Position numbers and translations under genes: made by a program | Shown here: one piece after another, positions 20,552 through 34,000 of the stretch | Numbering within the stretch: position 1 is the first letter of the stretch | Layout: each line of letters begins with the position of its first letter | The notes under the pieces: generated by a model | What the model was told of the DNA's origin: nothing | Database searches by the model: none | What the model saw: only the letters and a program-made list of their open reading frames with translations | NCBI GenBank assembly: GCA_001600055.1 | Contig: BCIV01000013.1 | Coordinates: 558,001-622,000 of the forward strand | Source of the DNA: Filobasidium wieringae | Taxonomy: Eukaryota > Basidiomycota > Tremellomycetes > Filobasidiales > Filobasidiaceae | Direction: 5' to 3' | DNA: 64,000 nt

Positions 20552-23500
20552 TTAGCGGTAAAGGATTTCCTCTTCGTCCGCATGAGTGAGTCGTGGTTGT
20601 GACAAGAAGGATTGGACTCCAAAGAGAGTTTTAGCGGTCTTGAGGAGCTGTCGAGTCCAAGATCAACACCTGGACTGAGGCGAGTGATAGGTAATTGACT
20701 CACATCTTCCACAGTATGACACAACTGAGTCAGCGCCTCTCGCTCGGCAAATGCATACAATATAGCCAGCTCGGGACTCGTCATCCGCTCAGCAGCATCT
20801 ACGCTGTTCCTGACACTGGGAGAGCGAGAGCGTGAAGGTGATCGAAGATCTTGGAGATGCTCTTCGGCTGCTCTAGCCCAATTGTTCACGGCCTCAACAG
20901 GCGATGCCAAAAATTGCGGCAGCGGCGTTCGAGAGCGTGCGGCATGCGCAACCGCAAAAAGGATGACATAGACTGAAGAGACCTATGCCACGAAATCCAA
21001 AAAAAAGGTTAGCAAGCACAGCTTAGACTCACGAAATCAGCCCGACTTACAAGATTCTGCCGTAACGGCAACACATCGAGTACGGTCTCCCTTCGAGGTA
21101 TACCCTGCCTGATGTTTCGAATCTCCACGAGGAGACCAAAGACCTTAGCTAGATCATTGTTCAGTTGAGCGTGCAATAGGTGAGGCTTCGGTAGAAGCGA
21201 GAGTTCCAGTTGCTGAATTGTCGCCAAAGATCGACACTGACCGATTCCGATCTGGGAAGCCATCCATCTGATTAGTATTAGCCACAAGTCATGATATAAT
21301 AAGACTCCGACCGATGCTTGCCTCGATACTCCTCTCGAGACCGGCGTACTGGTCGCCTTCCGCACGATTTACCAAGGAGGGTCGTAAATTCTCTCTGTAA
21401 ATAAGTTTAGCAACCTGAGTGAATCGTCAGGACATCTAAGCACACATACCGACTCATGGCCAAATCTACAGAGATCCAGTTATGAGAATTATGAGTGAGT
21501 GCTTTGATAATATGACAAAGACAGACTTACATAGATCTCCAAGCGAATCCAGTGTTTTGGCAACAACTTTGTGGTATCGTGTGCGCGCATGATATGGGAA
21601 AATGAACATGTTGACCAAGAAAGCAGCAACGATTCTGAAACCAGAGGCGATCAGCTGGGCTGTGCATACCGACTAACCCGTCTTGCTTACCCAATGGTAA
21701 TTTGACAGGCGCGCCACAGGGCGACAATGATGACTCCAGAGTATGAGTCGCGTTGGAGGTAAGGGATAAATAGAACAGATGGTAGTGTAATTCCTCTGCG
21801 TCATCAAAGATAATCAGTTGATTAAATGGCAGGGTTTTGATGGCAGGAGACTTACGCAACGATACCAATTCCAGGAAACGAGGAGAACAACATGATCCAG
21901 GCAATCGGGATACTCGCAAGGGTAGCTATCGCGGTTAGTCCATAGGCATTACCTCTTGCAATTATGTAACCCTGAGTATCCTGGTTAGGGACATCATACT
22001 GAATCTAACCACGTCATCTACTTACGACGTAAGCGAAGATAGCTCCTCCAACAGTCCCAATGACACGCCAAATACCAACTCGGAAGGTGGCTCCCGTGGT
22101 CACGTCCAGTACGTACATGCTACGAACGGGGGTCGTTGCTCAAATTTTTTCATCACTGCTCTTCAAGGTAATATGGCTTACTAGCTGATGACGGACTGTC
22201 ATGTCGCATGGATTAGTGAACGAGGTCTAGAACGAAGACAGCAAGGCAGAACTTACCCATTGACCTCGAGCGCTCTGGAAATAACGTCTAGCTATTTCAC
22301 AAGTGGATAATAAGTCGATGAAGAGGCGCCTTGGTCCACCTGACTTACAACTACTGCCTAGCGGAAGCAAACCTGGTAGAGCTAAAAGCATAACGCCCAA
22401 GGCCAATTTGAGAGCATATTGAACGTGCCTAGAACTCTTGATCCCTGATAGCCATTTGGACAGCTTGATACGGTCTAGCATGCAACGGATAAATAGCGGA
22501 AACTTTATGGAACCCGTTACAAACTCACTCGACAGTGTTCGTTCTGATTCCCACCATTTCATCCACGTGATCTTTAACCGAACGATCGGATTGCCGATAG
22601 AACGCCTTCGACGAGTCTCTGACTTTTCCTTGATAGCTGTGTTGCCATAATTCATTTCTCCCGACTGACTGCGTTGATGCGAGATGGTTCTGGCTAAACG
22701 TTCTTCGTGCTCTGTTGCTTCTCGGCTATCTTCCTGCTCTTCCGAGTCTTCCCGCTCAGCTTCTAAATACGCAGTTGCATTTAGGGACCACTACCGTATA
22801 TCGTTCCATGCATAGAGTACACTCACCTGTAATTTCTTGGTGCCAACGGTCTGATTGCAGACCAGCCTGCAGACTACCACGTTCCAACCAGGCTAGATCG
22901 AATAGAGGAAAGTAGAATCTCTTCATTTGAAGCTTGAAATGAGGACTAGTCCGGTCTTGCGCAGCGTTCTGGAGAAGCTCTTTCGTGGCAGAACATAGGA
23001 CATTGACGTCTTTGGCAAGCTGAAAAATCGTTTATCAGCGAGTGATTACGGCCGGTAGTTGGCCGAGAGACATACATCAAGCATTGCAACGAGCCAAGCA
23101 GCAGCCTTAACCCTTTCTTTATGAGCATCATCCATGTTTCTCTTCGGACCTGGCATTGAGTCTTCAACAATCTCTCTCTCGGTTGCATCATCTCCCTTAA
23201 AACCCCGTCTACCTCTGACTTTGTCACGTTTGAATAGCATCCTGGCGATGTCACGGCTAGACATATCCTTCATCTCTCTTTCCGTGATCTCTCTTCCACG
23301 AGCAGGACATCCAAAGAATCCAGTTTCCAGCCAAGCCAAAAGATCGTGCTCATACGTCCACACTGCATTCAGCAAGGATTCCTGAAATTGCTCCAATCGT
23401 CTTCTTGGATCCCGTTCCTGACTGCCGAGTACATCTTTCTCGAAACGATTGTTCCGTTTGACCATAACGTAGTTCTGCCAGAACCCTAGCAGTCCTCCGA

Positions 23501-24984
23501 GGTGCTGACGGCCAGGACTATCGTCTTGGTGCCAATCATACGCTTCTCTGATCCCACGTAAAGATTCTTCCAACCCGGTCGCGATCAATCGTCTTAACTC
23601 TCTTAGACTGCCCTCTAATCGATCTTTCCCCTTTCCATGGCTCTGTTCAAAGACCCGCTCACCATCCCCTAGATCCGTCGTGGTAGTACTCTTCGCGAGT
23701 CCTTTCACGATTGGATTTCTTCCGATGTGAGTATAAAGAATGGTGAGAATTGGCCTAAGTCGACGAGTGGACATGGGGTCGTAAGTGATTCCGTGCAAAG
23801 CGATAGAGTACTGTTCTCGTATCAACGGCAGCAGCGTAACCAAAGGACGAAAAGATATCTTCTTGATCTGTGTCGTATCCGAGCTGACTTTCTGCTTCTC
23901 CTGGTTTGAAGCGGTGTTATCGCCTTGGTTTCCGGTACTTTCCGAAGGAGAACTATCTTCCTCCACGACGGTCTCCGCGTTGGACCATTGAGCCGTTTCT
24001 TCTTCCCCTCTTTCGTCGTCCACTCCGTCCGGACCATCAAGTCCACCAGCCTCCATTGCCATTTCCGTTCTCCCATGTACCGAATCTATCCTCGACGGAA
24101 CTCGGAGGATCTGCTGTTTCCCTTTAACGCCTTCAGCAAGACCTTTCAGACCCTCTCCTAGGATATCATTGAGCCGTTTCCGTTCGGGAGGAAGGATTGA
24201 GTGACCAATAATAAGACTAAGGATCGAGATAATCGCTGACCACAAGGTCGGATAGAACAAGAGAAGGAAGTGGGATGAATTGACCTGGATTTCGTTTATG
24301 AGCCAACTTCAGACGACGAAAGATACATGAATCGTTCTTACATCTTCAATTTGACTGGCATTGACAAGACTCCATACACTATGGAAAACCAGGATCCTCG
24401 AGGCATTGACCAGTCTTGGCGAAGTTGACCTGATCCAACCAGCTAAAAACGGCTTACAAATTAATACCTTGTGTCGTGAAAAACGTTCCTCAGGGACTTA
24501 CCAAACAGAGACACTATCAACAATCCGACAGAGCAAACAAATCTTGCTCCAACGGTCTCTCTGGCAATATCTCCTGTTATAGGATCGAATCGATCTGATT
24601 GTCCTTGCAGATGCCTATTACAGAGTACGGCGAAATATAAGAAGAGATTGGAATATGCTAAAGCGATGACTCCTCCTAGCAGACAGAGAGCTATATACAA
24701 GACATGAAAGCACCAGGTCAGATGTCCATGCACCTTTTCTACTTGGATGGGAATAGCTCACCGCTGCTCTCGATCAAGGCACTCAGGGTTCCAGCCGGAT
24801 AGAAATACAAGAATTGTAACGTCGAGACGAGGAAGGCGAATTCCTGCGAAAGGTCCGCTATAGGTCGTACGACAATGAAGACGCATGCTACTAGAGCTGC
24901 AATTGTTGGTGGAAGTAGAGCTGCTACTAAGCTTCGAGAGGGTATCAGGCCGCCTGAATGGAGGCGAGCGATTATTCTATTCAT
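20552..24984 (-). CDS. FUSC/ArAE_2-type (DUF2421, brefeldin A sensitivity-related) membrane protein
   Basis: Large multi-exon gene with start ATG at 24984 and stop at 20552. It encodes roughly 1050-1150 residues in many exons; the longest is about 23070-24260. An N-terminal cluster of membrane segments (LLPPTIAALVACVFIVVRPI, then GGVIALAYSNLFLYFAVLC) precedes a long cytosolic part with acidic/Ser-rich linkers. A second cluster (ALKLALGVMLLALPGLLPLG, YVLDVTTGATFRVG, IPIAWIMLFSSF) precedes a cytosolic C-terminal domain ending in ADEEEILYR. This two-halves arrangement is that of the fungal ArAE_2/FUSC family, whose members relate to aromatic-acid exporters and aluminium-activated malate transporters. 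Substrate unknown. Exon limits are not all resolved; the last intron joins TVED to LLKTAKTLFG. Confidence 0.8.
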
Positions 24985-25780
24985 ATCTTCTCAGGTGTCG
25001 AGCTGTAGCTATCGCTTCAGGGATATCATTATGAGAGATAGGGTATTATCACAGGTCGATTCTATTACCACATCATGGCCCGACACTTCATATGAGATTA
25101 ATATGTGATCTATGAGATCTATGAGCTATGTGATGTATGTAGCTTAAAAGCAGATCGTTCGGCAATGGTCCAAGCATGAGAGTTGAAATCAAGTCAGAAA
25201 GGTGGAGGTCGAGTAAGGTGAACCTCGAATCTCAGCTCAGAACGGAACGTTTCATCCCGGATTCGCGCGGATCATAGCATGAGACATAAGACATCTGTAT
25301 ATAAGTTCAAGCATGCATCAGAAGCCTACAAGGTCCCTTAGCAGGCAGCCCATAAAGTCCAGTAGCTAGTATTGCCCAGTTATTTAGAGGAGCTAGAAGT
25401 TTATACTGGAACTCAAGCGATTCGCGCGATGTCTGCGAGGGACTGTGGGAGATCTGCGCCAGCGGCGTTTCAATCCTTCCTTTGACAATTGACTACATCA
25501 GCTCCGCAAGCGAGAAAAAAGTTCTTTACATAAGTTACGCTTTGAATCTTTGTATCTCTATACAAATTTCCATATCTCCATACTTCAAGCAAGCATCGAG
25601 CCCGATTCAGACCAATCTTCTGGATCTTAGTGCATATCTTTCCNCCCCGCCGGTTCCACAAAGCGCAAATCACAGCAAGCACAACCCTTCAAGGATCAAT
25701 TCTTCGTCACTTGTGAGTTGTTATACGCTTAATCATTTCGAAGCCGAATCATAGTAACCTTATTCTATTATTAGTTAAAA
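24985..25780. other. Intergenic with a 5' UTR intron for the next gene; one undetermined base
   Basis: No gene supported. A GT-AG intron of 62 bases (25713-25774) ends six bases before the ATG at 25781, suggesting a spliced leader for that gene. An n at 25644 marks an assembly ambiguity beside a short C run. Confidence 0.5.
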
Positions 25781-26236
25781 ATGACGTCTTCTTGTACTCA
25801 TACTTCAAGTGACAATGTTGATATACCTTCACAGGTGAATTCATTCATTGACAGTATGGATCCTTCCAACAATTCCTGGCACACCTTAAGTCAGGAGGAT
25901 AAGCAAAAGGCGCTGTCATCACTCATCAACAGCTCATCTTGCTTCAGTCAGGATCGTCCGCTCAGCTCACGACCGATACTTGAGATTGACGCGCGGTTCA
26001 ATCACCTGATTCATTTGTGGCAGGTATCTGTCGTATTGCTCGGGGAGGGCGCTCAGGGCCACAAAGGGCTTGAGGAGGTCTTCAAAGCTGCTGTTCTAGT
26101 ACATGAAGCAAGTTCGCCTCCTTGGCACTTCATCCAAAAAGTTAAAGCTAAGATGGTCGATCAAGAAGTCACAAAGCCTTGCCTGACTGAGGCAAAAGAT
26201 TCAGTGATGGCGGAAATGTACGGTGTTTCTTCGTAG
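25781..26236 (+). CDS. Hypothetical protein, 151 aa
   Basis: Single open frame from ATG 25781 to the stop at 26236, with AAAA directly before the ATG. The N-terminal 40 residues are Ser/Asn-rich. Residues about 70-125 look like an amphipathic helical domain (FNHLIHLWQVSVVLLGEG, then a second helix around EEVFKAAVLVHEA). I do not recognise a family. Base composition is more A/T-rich than the housekeeping genes nearby, as in the next small gene, so both may be fast-evolving or lineage-specific. Confidence 0.5.
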   Translation: MTSSCTHTSSDNVDIPSQVNSFIDSMDPSNNSWHTLSQEDKQKALSSLINSSSCFSQDRPLSSRPILEIDARFNHLIHLWQVSVVLLGEGAQGHKGLEEVFKAAVLVHEASSPPWHFIQKVKAKMVDQEVTKPCLTEAKDSVMAEMYGVSS

Positions 26237-26639
26237 AAACTTTGGTGTCGGGTATATGGGCGTACTTAGGCGTATATCCGATCCAATCTATGAACATCAT
26301 TCAGCTAGGAAGCCAGAGTTCAGCCCTGTCAGACACGTCAGGCTTTTAAAGGTGCTCGGCTTGCTATGTTAATTAACTGACGGTACTTCTCTTGCTGAGA
26401 ATAGCAGATCGGTGAAGTGACGCTCACGCAGAATGATACAATCTTTGCTAGCCTTCTATCGTAGGTAGCGTCAGGTCACTTTCGCAATAAACAAACGTGC
26501 CTTTCACACTTATCAGTATGACGACGATAGAGTCACGCGCAACGCTATTGAGAAGACAGCTGATAGCTAAACAAGGGAGCTTCACTGTACAGTAGATGTC
26601 GTAAATACTGGTCCTCCTTTGAAAGATTATGGTGCTATC
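26237..26639. other. Intergenic between two small hypothetical genes
   Basis: No gene, RNA or repeat seen. It may contain an upstream exon of the following small gene. Confidence 0.4.
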
Positions 26640-26936
26640 ATGCCACAGCTACTACCTGCACAGTATATAAATCTAATGGTCCCGAACGAATCCCAAGCTA
26701 TCATCAACACATACAATGTATCACATCACACATCCCGCTGCACCGACGACATGCCCGAATCCTCAGCCTTCTCCGACACTGCCAGCACTACAAGTTACCA
26801 ACAGAGTACCGATGCATTTCAGGGAACCGTCAAATCCGTTAGGTTCGCGTCAACTGATGGCGGCAACGGCAGTTCTGCGCAGCAGCATTCTCCCGCCTCA
26901 GAAAGGAGGCCGGCAAAAGGAGCAGGCAAGAAATAG
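26640..26936 (+). CDS. Hypothetical protein, 98 aa
   Basis: Open frame of 99 codons with stop from ATG 26640. The product is Ser/Thr-rich and largely disordered in appearance, with a basic C-terminus (RRPAKGAGKK) and a short motif GTVKSVRFA that could be a docking peptide. Not recognised. An upstream exon cannot be excluded. Support is only frame length and composition. Confidence 0.35.
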   Translation: MPQLLPAQYINLMVPNESQAIINTYNVSHHTSRCTDDMPESSAFSDTASTTSYQQSTDAFQGTVKSVRFASTDGGNGSSAQQHSPASERRPAKGAGKK

Positions 26937-27380
26937 CATCTGTCAAGGCTAGGAAACTGTCCGTGATATGTACTCACGCGAGTGTACATGACAAATGGAA
27001 TGAGAAAGATTTAAGTTGTTTCGAATCGATTGATACGTGTTTACCTTTTTTTTTTTTGGCATGGCATGTTGAGAGCTATACCTTTTCTCTATATCATACT
27101 CCATTCGTCGTCAATTGATTGATAACAGATCTTTCGTCATGTTACGTTGAAAGCCTCCAACAACCGGCGAATATGCTTCATTAATTCAAGAAGTTAAAGA
27201 ACACTTTCTTCGGCCGAGTAGCATGTACTGAAGTCTCACTAGCCGAAGGCGAACGTAGTCCGGCAGTTATATCGCCACTGTACAAAGTACCTTGCCCATT
27301 TTGTAATCACTTCGATCGATGCATCGGTTGCGAATTCACATATTTCTCATAGCGTCATCTTTCTACCTACATCAATCACT
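26937..27380. other. Intergenic between a small hypothetical gene and OST3
   Basis: Holds the 3' ends of two convergent genes and a T10 run at 27047-27056. Nothing else was recognised. Confidence 0.5.
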
Positions 27381-28667
27381 TTAACCAAACAACATCGAGA
27401 AAGGATAACCTTCAACCAGACACACACATCAGCCCCTTGATCATAAGGTTAGACCGATCATATTATAACTCACCTCCGTTTTTGACCTTGAAGACCCTTA
27501 CCAAGAGACTGAAGATGAATACGCCGATTCCGACAAAAAGGTATACGGCGAGCCTTTGACGCTGGGATCCTTTCATTTGGGGAGCGAAGGTGCCCAGAAT
27601 GATAGCTGCGAATCCAAGGACTCCGTCTGATAGGATGTACCGTTAGATAGTGATCAACATCGATAGTTCTGTGATGTTATGCTCACAAATTCCTGCAACG
27701 AGGTGCGTCTCGACGACGTATTGGGAACTGAAACCAGGCTGTACTATGGTTCCATCGTGACCCTGGTACTGTGCCCCCCTAATCCTGTTCCACATATGAC
27801 CACTGGTGAAGACCAAAATGGCTACCAAACATCCTCCTTGCCAGAGGATTTTGTTCTGCAAAAGGGGTACAAGGTAAGGCCAGGCGAAGTAAAGAGTGAC
27901 AAGGGAACTGGAGATGATCAAGGGGATCATGATGAAGGGAATCGGGTTGAACGGTTTGTGCAATGGGAATTCGGAGGGAGTGAGACCCTTCTGCCACGAG
28001 TGGAAGGACTCTGGGCTGAACCCGCTGATAACCCATACAAGAGAGTGTGAGCTAAAGGTCAATGGGCACCACAGAAGCGGAAACGAACAGTCTATTGAAT
28101 TCGTAAGTGATGTAGTCCTGCTTCAATTTACTGGCATGAGGGCCGGCCTTGGCTCCGAAGAACTGGAGAGTAGGGGCATTTTGTAGTCTCAGCTGTAAGA
28201 GCAATCTTTTCAGCATTCGTCAATCAAGCCTGGCTTTTCGATAGCATGTACCTTCTGGTAAACTGCCTGTCCATTGGGGAAATCCAATTCTGCAAAGAAA
28301 TGCTCCGAGTGTTGTTGGCCACTAGCCTTCATCCACGAGTTTGATACTGCCTTGTATGAAGGGTCAAAGAGACTGCGAGATCCGCTATATAAGACGCCCG
28401 TCAAAGGGAACGTGACAATCACACTGACTGGCATGGTGCACATTTGTACTGCTCGTCTAAAGCAGTCAACAAGATCGTGACACTGTAATCTCTCGGTTCA
28501 GCAGCAGTGCTGGCGATAAGCTCCTCGTAGCTGTTGGAATCGAGTTGGATGATCCCGTTTGGCGAAGACTTTGCTTTAGCTTTGAAATGCGACTTGTTGA
28601 TAGCTTGAGCCGACAGGGACAACAGAGAGACGGTCCCCACCGCTAAAGTGGCAAAAGAGAGCTTCAT
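27381..28667 (-). CDS. OST3: Oligosaccharyltransferase subunit OST3/OST6 (thioredoxin-like)
   Basis: Subunit of the ER oligosaccharyltransferase complex for N-glycosylation. ATG 28667 opens with a clear signal peptide (MKLSFATLAVGTVSLLSLSA). A lumenal thioredoxin-like domain with the redox motif CAPC follows, then LDFPNGQAVYQK. Four membrane segments come next (for example IPFIMIPLIISSSLVTLYF and GCLVAILVFTSGHMWN). This matches the family layout. The penultimate exon ends at 27474 after VFKVKNG. A 64-base intron then leads to a short last exon (27381-27409) encoding the expected YPF-type C-terminus; reading through would end only three residues later (GEL) without it. CXXC proteins of this family form transient mixed disulfides with substrate cysteines. 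Confidence 0.9.
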
Positions 28668-28904
28668 TTTTGACCCGTTGAGTAAAGTAATGATCTCGAG
28701 GAAGCACCAAGACTTTGTTCTATTGAGAGGTTGTTTAGCTGTTCGCAGCGACTAGGGATGAGGTGTCCAGCCGGAACTTGGTTCCACGACCTTATTATTT
28801 CCACCTGCGATTGCGATTTCAGGAATTAGGTCATGTATTCAAAGCAGCGCAATGTCCTAACGCTGAAGCGATAAATTGGGATCCGAAAGTATCGAGAAGT
28901 AAGG
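28668..28904. promoter_or_regulatory. Divergent promoter region, OST3 / PGS1
   Basis: 237 bases separate the two outward-facing start codons. No specific element is identified. Confidence 0.5.
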
Positions 28905-30872
28905 ATGAGCAGAGTTTCGTCTTCTCTAAGATCCCTGTGGCTGGACAATCTGAAAGCATGCAGGATCGGGGCCTACCGACGACGACAATTGCCCGCCGTA
29001 TCAACCACGCGAACATATTCGACAACTCTTGGTGACGACATCAAGTTCGACCATCCGGCGATCCAGCAACTGAAAGATGATTTGACCGTCATGCAGCCAT
29101 GCTTTGGTGTGCGAGGGGATGAGATCGACGTTTTGTTCGAGCCGGTAGATTTCCACAAACGGTTGCTGGTAAGTGTAACTGGTGTGAACAAAATCATCGA
29201 GTAAGCGTATCTAAATCGACTTCGACGATTCATAGGAAATGATCAAGAAAGCGAAAAGGCGAATATTGATCTCGGCGCTTTACATCGGAACGGAACAAGG
29301 CGAACTGGTAGGTGAGACCTAGCAAACGCTCAATCCTATACTCGAAGCCAAATGACTAACACTCTACCAATTAGGTTGAAGCTCTTCGACAAGCATTGAC
29401 CAACAACCCGAACCTACGAGTGTCGATTATAGCCGATCTACTACGGTCGACAAGGGAGCAGTCCCCCTCCCCGTCGACAGCGACTATGTTACTCCCCCTT
29501 GTCGCCGAATTTCCCGACAGAGTGGAAGCTTGTTTCTATCGATCGCCCAAGTTGAAGGGGTTGATGGAAAAGATCGTTCCTAGGAGATACGACGAGGGCT
29601 GGGGTCTGTGGCACTGCAAGTGGTATGGAGTGGATGATGAGGTCATGTTTTCAGGGTGAGTCTGCAGCGCTGCTTCTACATGCGGGAATACTCATCCGCT
29701 ATCTCATCTTGATAGAGCGAACTTATCCGATACCTATTTTACGAACCGTCAAGATCGATATTATCACATACGCAACCAACCCAGCATAATATCCTACCTA
29801 TACTCTCTCCAACGACTCTACTCTTCCTATTCTTATCGCTTACTGCCTACCCCACAACCATCCTCTTCCCCTCGCCACTTGATCCCCCTGACCCCTATTC
29901 CCTCCTCTCAGACACATGGAGAGATGACACGGCCGGCCCTCGTTTGGCCAGAACCTACAGTACATCCTCGATACTTCTCCCATCACGCTTTGGCAACCAT
30001 CACAGCGTTTCAGCGGTCTTGGCGGGAGATTCGAAGGGGACGGAGGGTCGATGTGGACACCTGGATTTACCCCATGATTCAGGGCGGGGTGTTGGGGGTT
30101 GGAGAGGAAGAGAGAGGTGTAGGGAGGCTGTTGCAATGTGCAGAGGACGTTCTGAAGTCAAATGAACCTGGAGGCGTACAAGTAGACCTGACGAGCGGCT
30201 ATTTTGGGCTGTACTCAGCTTATAAGAAGGCGGTCCTTGAAGGCAGAGCTCCTTACCGGATCGTGGCTGCTTCGCCTGAGGTCAGTTAGAAGAATAGGGG
30301 GTTGATAATGTAGAATGAAGCTGATTGTTTTGTTTTCGATTTCAGGCCAACGGATTCTATGGATCGGCAGGTGTATCCAGGCTGATACCGGAAGGTTACA
30401 CATTGCTGGAGAGTCAATTTCACGCAGATGTTGTGCGAAGAGGCAGGGAATGGGATGGAACTGCTGACGGAATCGAGTTAAGCGAGTGGAAGAGGGACGG
30501 CTGGACGTATCACGCCAAAGGTCAGTACGCCTGGTATCGAAATCCAGCCCGGCCACACATCTTGACGCGCTTTAAGATTCGATAGGTATATGGCTGTCGT
30601 CCACATCGACATCACCTTATTCCCCACCGAAACCATTCGCGACATTCATAGGCTCTTCGAACCTATCGACCCGATCGCTCAAGCTGGATTTAGAACTGTC
30701 CAATATAATACTTACCACCTCGACTGCACTGCGGACGAAAATGGCCGCCGAAGTTAAGAACATCAGGATAAATTCACACACTGTAGGATCGGAAACTTGG
30801 AAATTACCAGAGAGAAAAGTCAGTCTAGGTGCACGGGCTTTGATGCTGTTAGGAGTCGAGGGGATGTTGTAA
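28905..30872 (+). CDS. PGS1: CDP-diacylglycerol-glycerol-3-phosphate 3-phosphatidyltransferase, mitochondrial
   Basis: First step of cardiolipin/phosphatidylglycerol synthesis in mitochondria. Exons 28905-29168, 29236-29307, 29375-29655, 29716-30280, 30346-30520 and 30586-30872 total 548 codons with stop. The start gives an Arg/Ser-rich presequence (MSRVSSSLRSLWLDNLKA). Both phospholipase-D-type HKD motifs are visible: HCKWYGVDDEVMFSGANL with its H-x-K-x4-D, and HAKGIWLS with FIGSSN downstream. The second motif is split by the last intron between K and G. Other family blocks are SALYIGTEQGELV and SGYFGLYSAYKK. There is no frame break. Divergent from OST3. Confidence 0.94.
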
Positions 30873-31077
30873 ACGAGATTACAATCCATCACTCAGCCTT
30901 TTGATTAGATCCCCCGCTAAAGATCCCGATATGCGGAAGCAAATCGGGCGATTAGCGACCTGGTAACGATTTCATTACTCATGATATCTATTACTACCTG
31001 TGCTGTTAGCATCATATGCAGTGCCAGCAGGTGCCAGATAGATCTAGACATTCCCATTAATCTTGCTCAATCGAACC

Positions 31078-34000
31078 ATGACTATCGAAGTGGCGGAACC
31101 CGTAGCTGACGAAAACGAAAACGAGCTATGCCCTCTCTGCCCCGATACCAAACCCCCTTCGCCTTCTTCACCCTTTTTCGGAGAGGATCAAGACGAAGAC
31201 GAGCGTAATGTCGTCAGACCAGGCAAATGGAAGGAAGTAGATCTCAAATGGTTGGGATGCACGAGATGTGATGACAGGTGGTATCATGCTGTGTGTCTTG
31301 CTAGAGAGGTTCGGAAGGATGGAAAGGCTAAGAAGGAGCCGACGGAATTGAAGGGCTCAAACGGACAGGTGGAGGATATGGACGAAAACGTCTACAAGAA
31401 GCTAGCTCTAGTATCAGATACCTTTCCAGACCAAATGCTGGTGCAACTGTCGAAGCGATCTTTATTTTGGGATTATACGAAATACATCTCGAGCTGGTAA
31501 ATTCTGGAAACAAGCATACTCCTCTGAGCTGCAATCTGAATCTTCACATCTCTTACAGGTTTTGTCTCACATGTATCTCTAAATCGAAGACTCAAGCCTC
31601 TCGCACTCAGCCCAAAGCAACCTTACGTGAGGACCTACCGCTTCCCCCGCTTCCTGTAGCATCGAAATTTCGCAAACACCCTCATACGACACATACGCCT
31701 TCACCATTAAACTCGTCCTATTCTCTGACTGAAAACGGAGAAATCAGTGCGAACGGAAAGACCAGACCGAAAAGGCAAGCCGCTCTACACCAGCCGGACT
31801 ACCATGCATTGCATAACAACATTCCTACCCCAACTGGAAAATGGTTGAACCTGATCGCCGACCCAGAGAAACTAGGAAGGAAGATCAGTGATAGTGAGTC
31901 GTATAGACAGCTCAATTTGGTATGACGCTGAGATTTTGTTTGGTCATCCCTAGGACCATATACACAGATGAATGGCGCAGAGTTGACGAAAGCCTGGCTT
32001 GACGCAAATGAACCTTCCTCGTCTGGTCCAAGTGGTGACCTGTTTTATGGGCCGAATAGAGAACCTATCGTCATTCCCAAGTCGATGGGAGGATTTGAAT
32101 CTTTGGGAGGAAAGGTTCCTGATGCTAAAACGGGATTTCAAGATATCGCTAATCTCGTCGGACGTGAAAAGACCTTGGATGTCATCGACGTTGCTACCCA
32201 AAAGTCGTCTCAATGGTCGCTAGGGAAATGGGCGGACTATATTTCAGAATACAGGGAGGAGGCTCAACCAGAGGCTTCTTCTTCTGCCTCTGCCTCTTCG
32301 TCGCCACCTCAAGGGAAGAAAGCATACCAGCAGCGCAACAAGGTATGCAACGTTATCTCGCTTGAGATATCTGGAACGGCCTTAGCCAGAAAAGTGAGAC
32401 CGCCGAAACTTGTCTCCGAGATCGATTGGGTCGACAAGTACTGGCCGGACGTTCCGGGCAAACGAAAAGCTAGGAGGTTATATCATAGAAAAGCCGAAGA
32501 TGGAGAAGACGAAGAAGCCGAGGAAGAGAGGGCGAAGCAAGTTGAAGAGAGTATCAAGGAGGAAGAGATGCTGGCTGAACAAGGAAGAGCGGACTGGCCG
32601 AAAGTACAACTATACTGCTTGATGGGGATGAAAGGGAGTTGGACAGTGAGCTTATCCCTCCCTTACAATTGTCGTTTTGCAAACTAATTTTAATGGCACC
32701 TAGGACTGGCATGTGGATTTCGCAGCGAGTTCGGTATACTATACCGTCCATAAAGGATCGAAAGTGAGAAGCTCCGTCGAGGTTTCGAACACCGTTCTTA
32801 TTATATGTTCATCTCAGACTTTCTTCTTCATACGGCCGACCGCGGCTAATTTAACGGCTTATTCTAAATGTCAGTCTTCTTTCCCTTGACCTCTCCGCTT
32901 GATCTTACGCCTCTTCAACTGTTTACGAATGTACAAAGGGTCGAGCTCGACGGAAAACCAAGATCAGGTCTGGTTAGGAGACTGGTGTGACGAAGTCAGG
33001 AAAGTGACCTTAAAGGCAGGGGATACGATGTACGTCAATGAGAATCCACTGACAGTATCGACATGAACTCTAACTCTTGTATTTCATCGATTCATAGGAT
33101 CATTCCATCAGGGTACATCCATTCTGTTGTAAGTAGTAATTTAGGACTCGAAAGGTTCAACCGGAAAGCTAACGTGTTCTGTGTGAGAATAGTATACTCC
33201 ACTAGACTCTCTAGTCTTTGGAGGTAATTTCCTTCACTCGTAAGTGCCTTATAATGTCTGTGAGGCGTCTATGTCTGACTTTGCTCGTTTCTCCTATAGG
33301 TATAATATTTCCACTCGTGAGCTACCCAGAATAGAAACGTTGTTATAGCACTCCCACTGACAGTTAATACTATGACGCAGAAACCCGACTGAGGGATATT
33401 GAGATCGAAACCAAAGTGCCACAACGATTCCGATTCCCTTTCTTTGACCGGTAAGCCGCGGTCGTCCAACAATTCAATTCCCTCACCAAAGTCTGACGAC
33501 CAATGCCGGTCCCTCCCTCAGGCTGTGCTGGTATGCCGCAATCGACTTCCTGAAAGAACTGAGGGAATCCGCTCCTTCCCCTTTTCCACGCAAATCCAGC
33601 ATAAAAGGATCTAAAACACCGTCTCCTCCTTCCGACCAGATCCTCAAGGAATTTCTGCACTTGTCGTTATTCTTGAACAGAGAGCTTGAGGTACTGTATG
33701 CTCCTACTGTAGAGGAGAAGAAACGAAAGGCTATACAGGACAAGATCCCGATGAAGGAATTGGGTGCTACGCTTGGAGGATTGGACGGCAAAGGACTCGT
33801 TAGGGAGTTGAGATGGCGGTGCGAGGAACTTTTGGGAGTGGAGGTCCGGGAAGATAGGGAAACCAAGGAGGACAAAGAGGAGGAGGTCAAAAGAGGGAAG
33901 AAGAGGAAGATGGGACCGGATAAGAAAGAGGAGATGGGGATCACGTTCGCTCCGGCTGCTAGGCTTAAGAATCATCTAGCCGAGTAAGTCTAGGTTTTCA

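Noticed and set aside
23727..24127. Plus-strand open frames within the FUSC gene
   Set aside because: Antisense shadows of the long FUSC exon.
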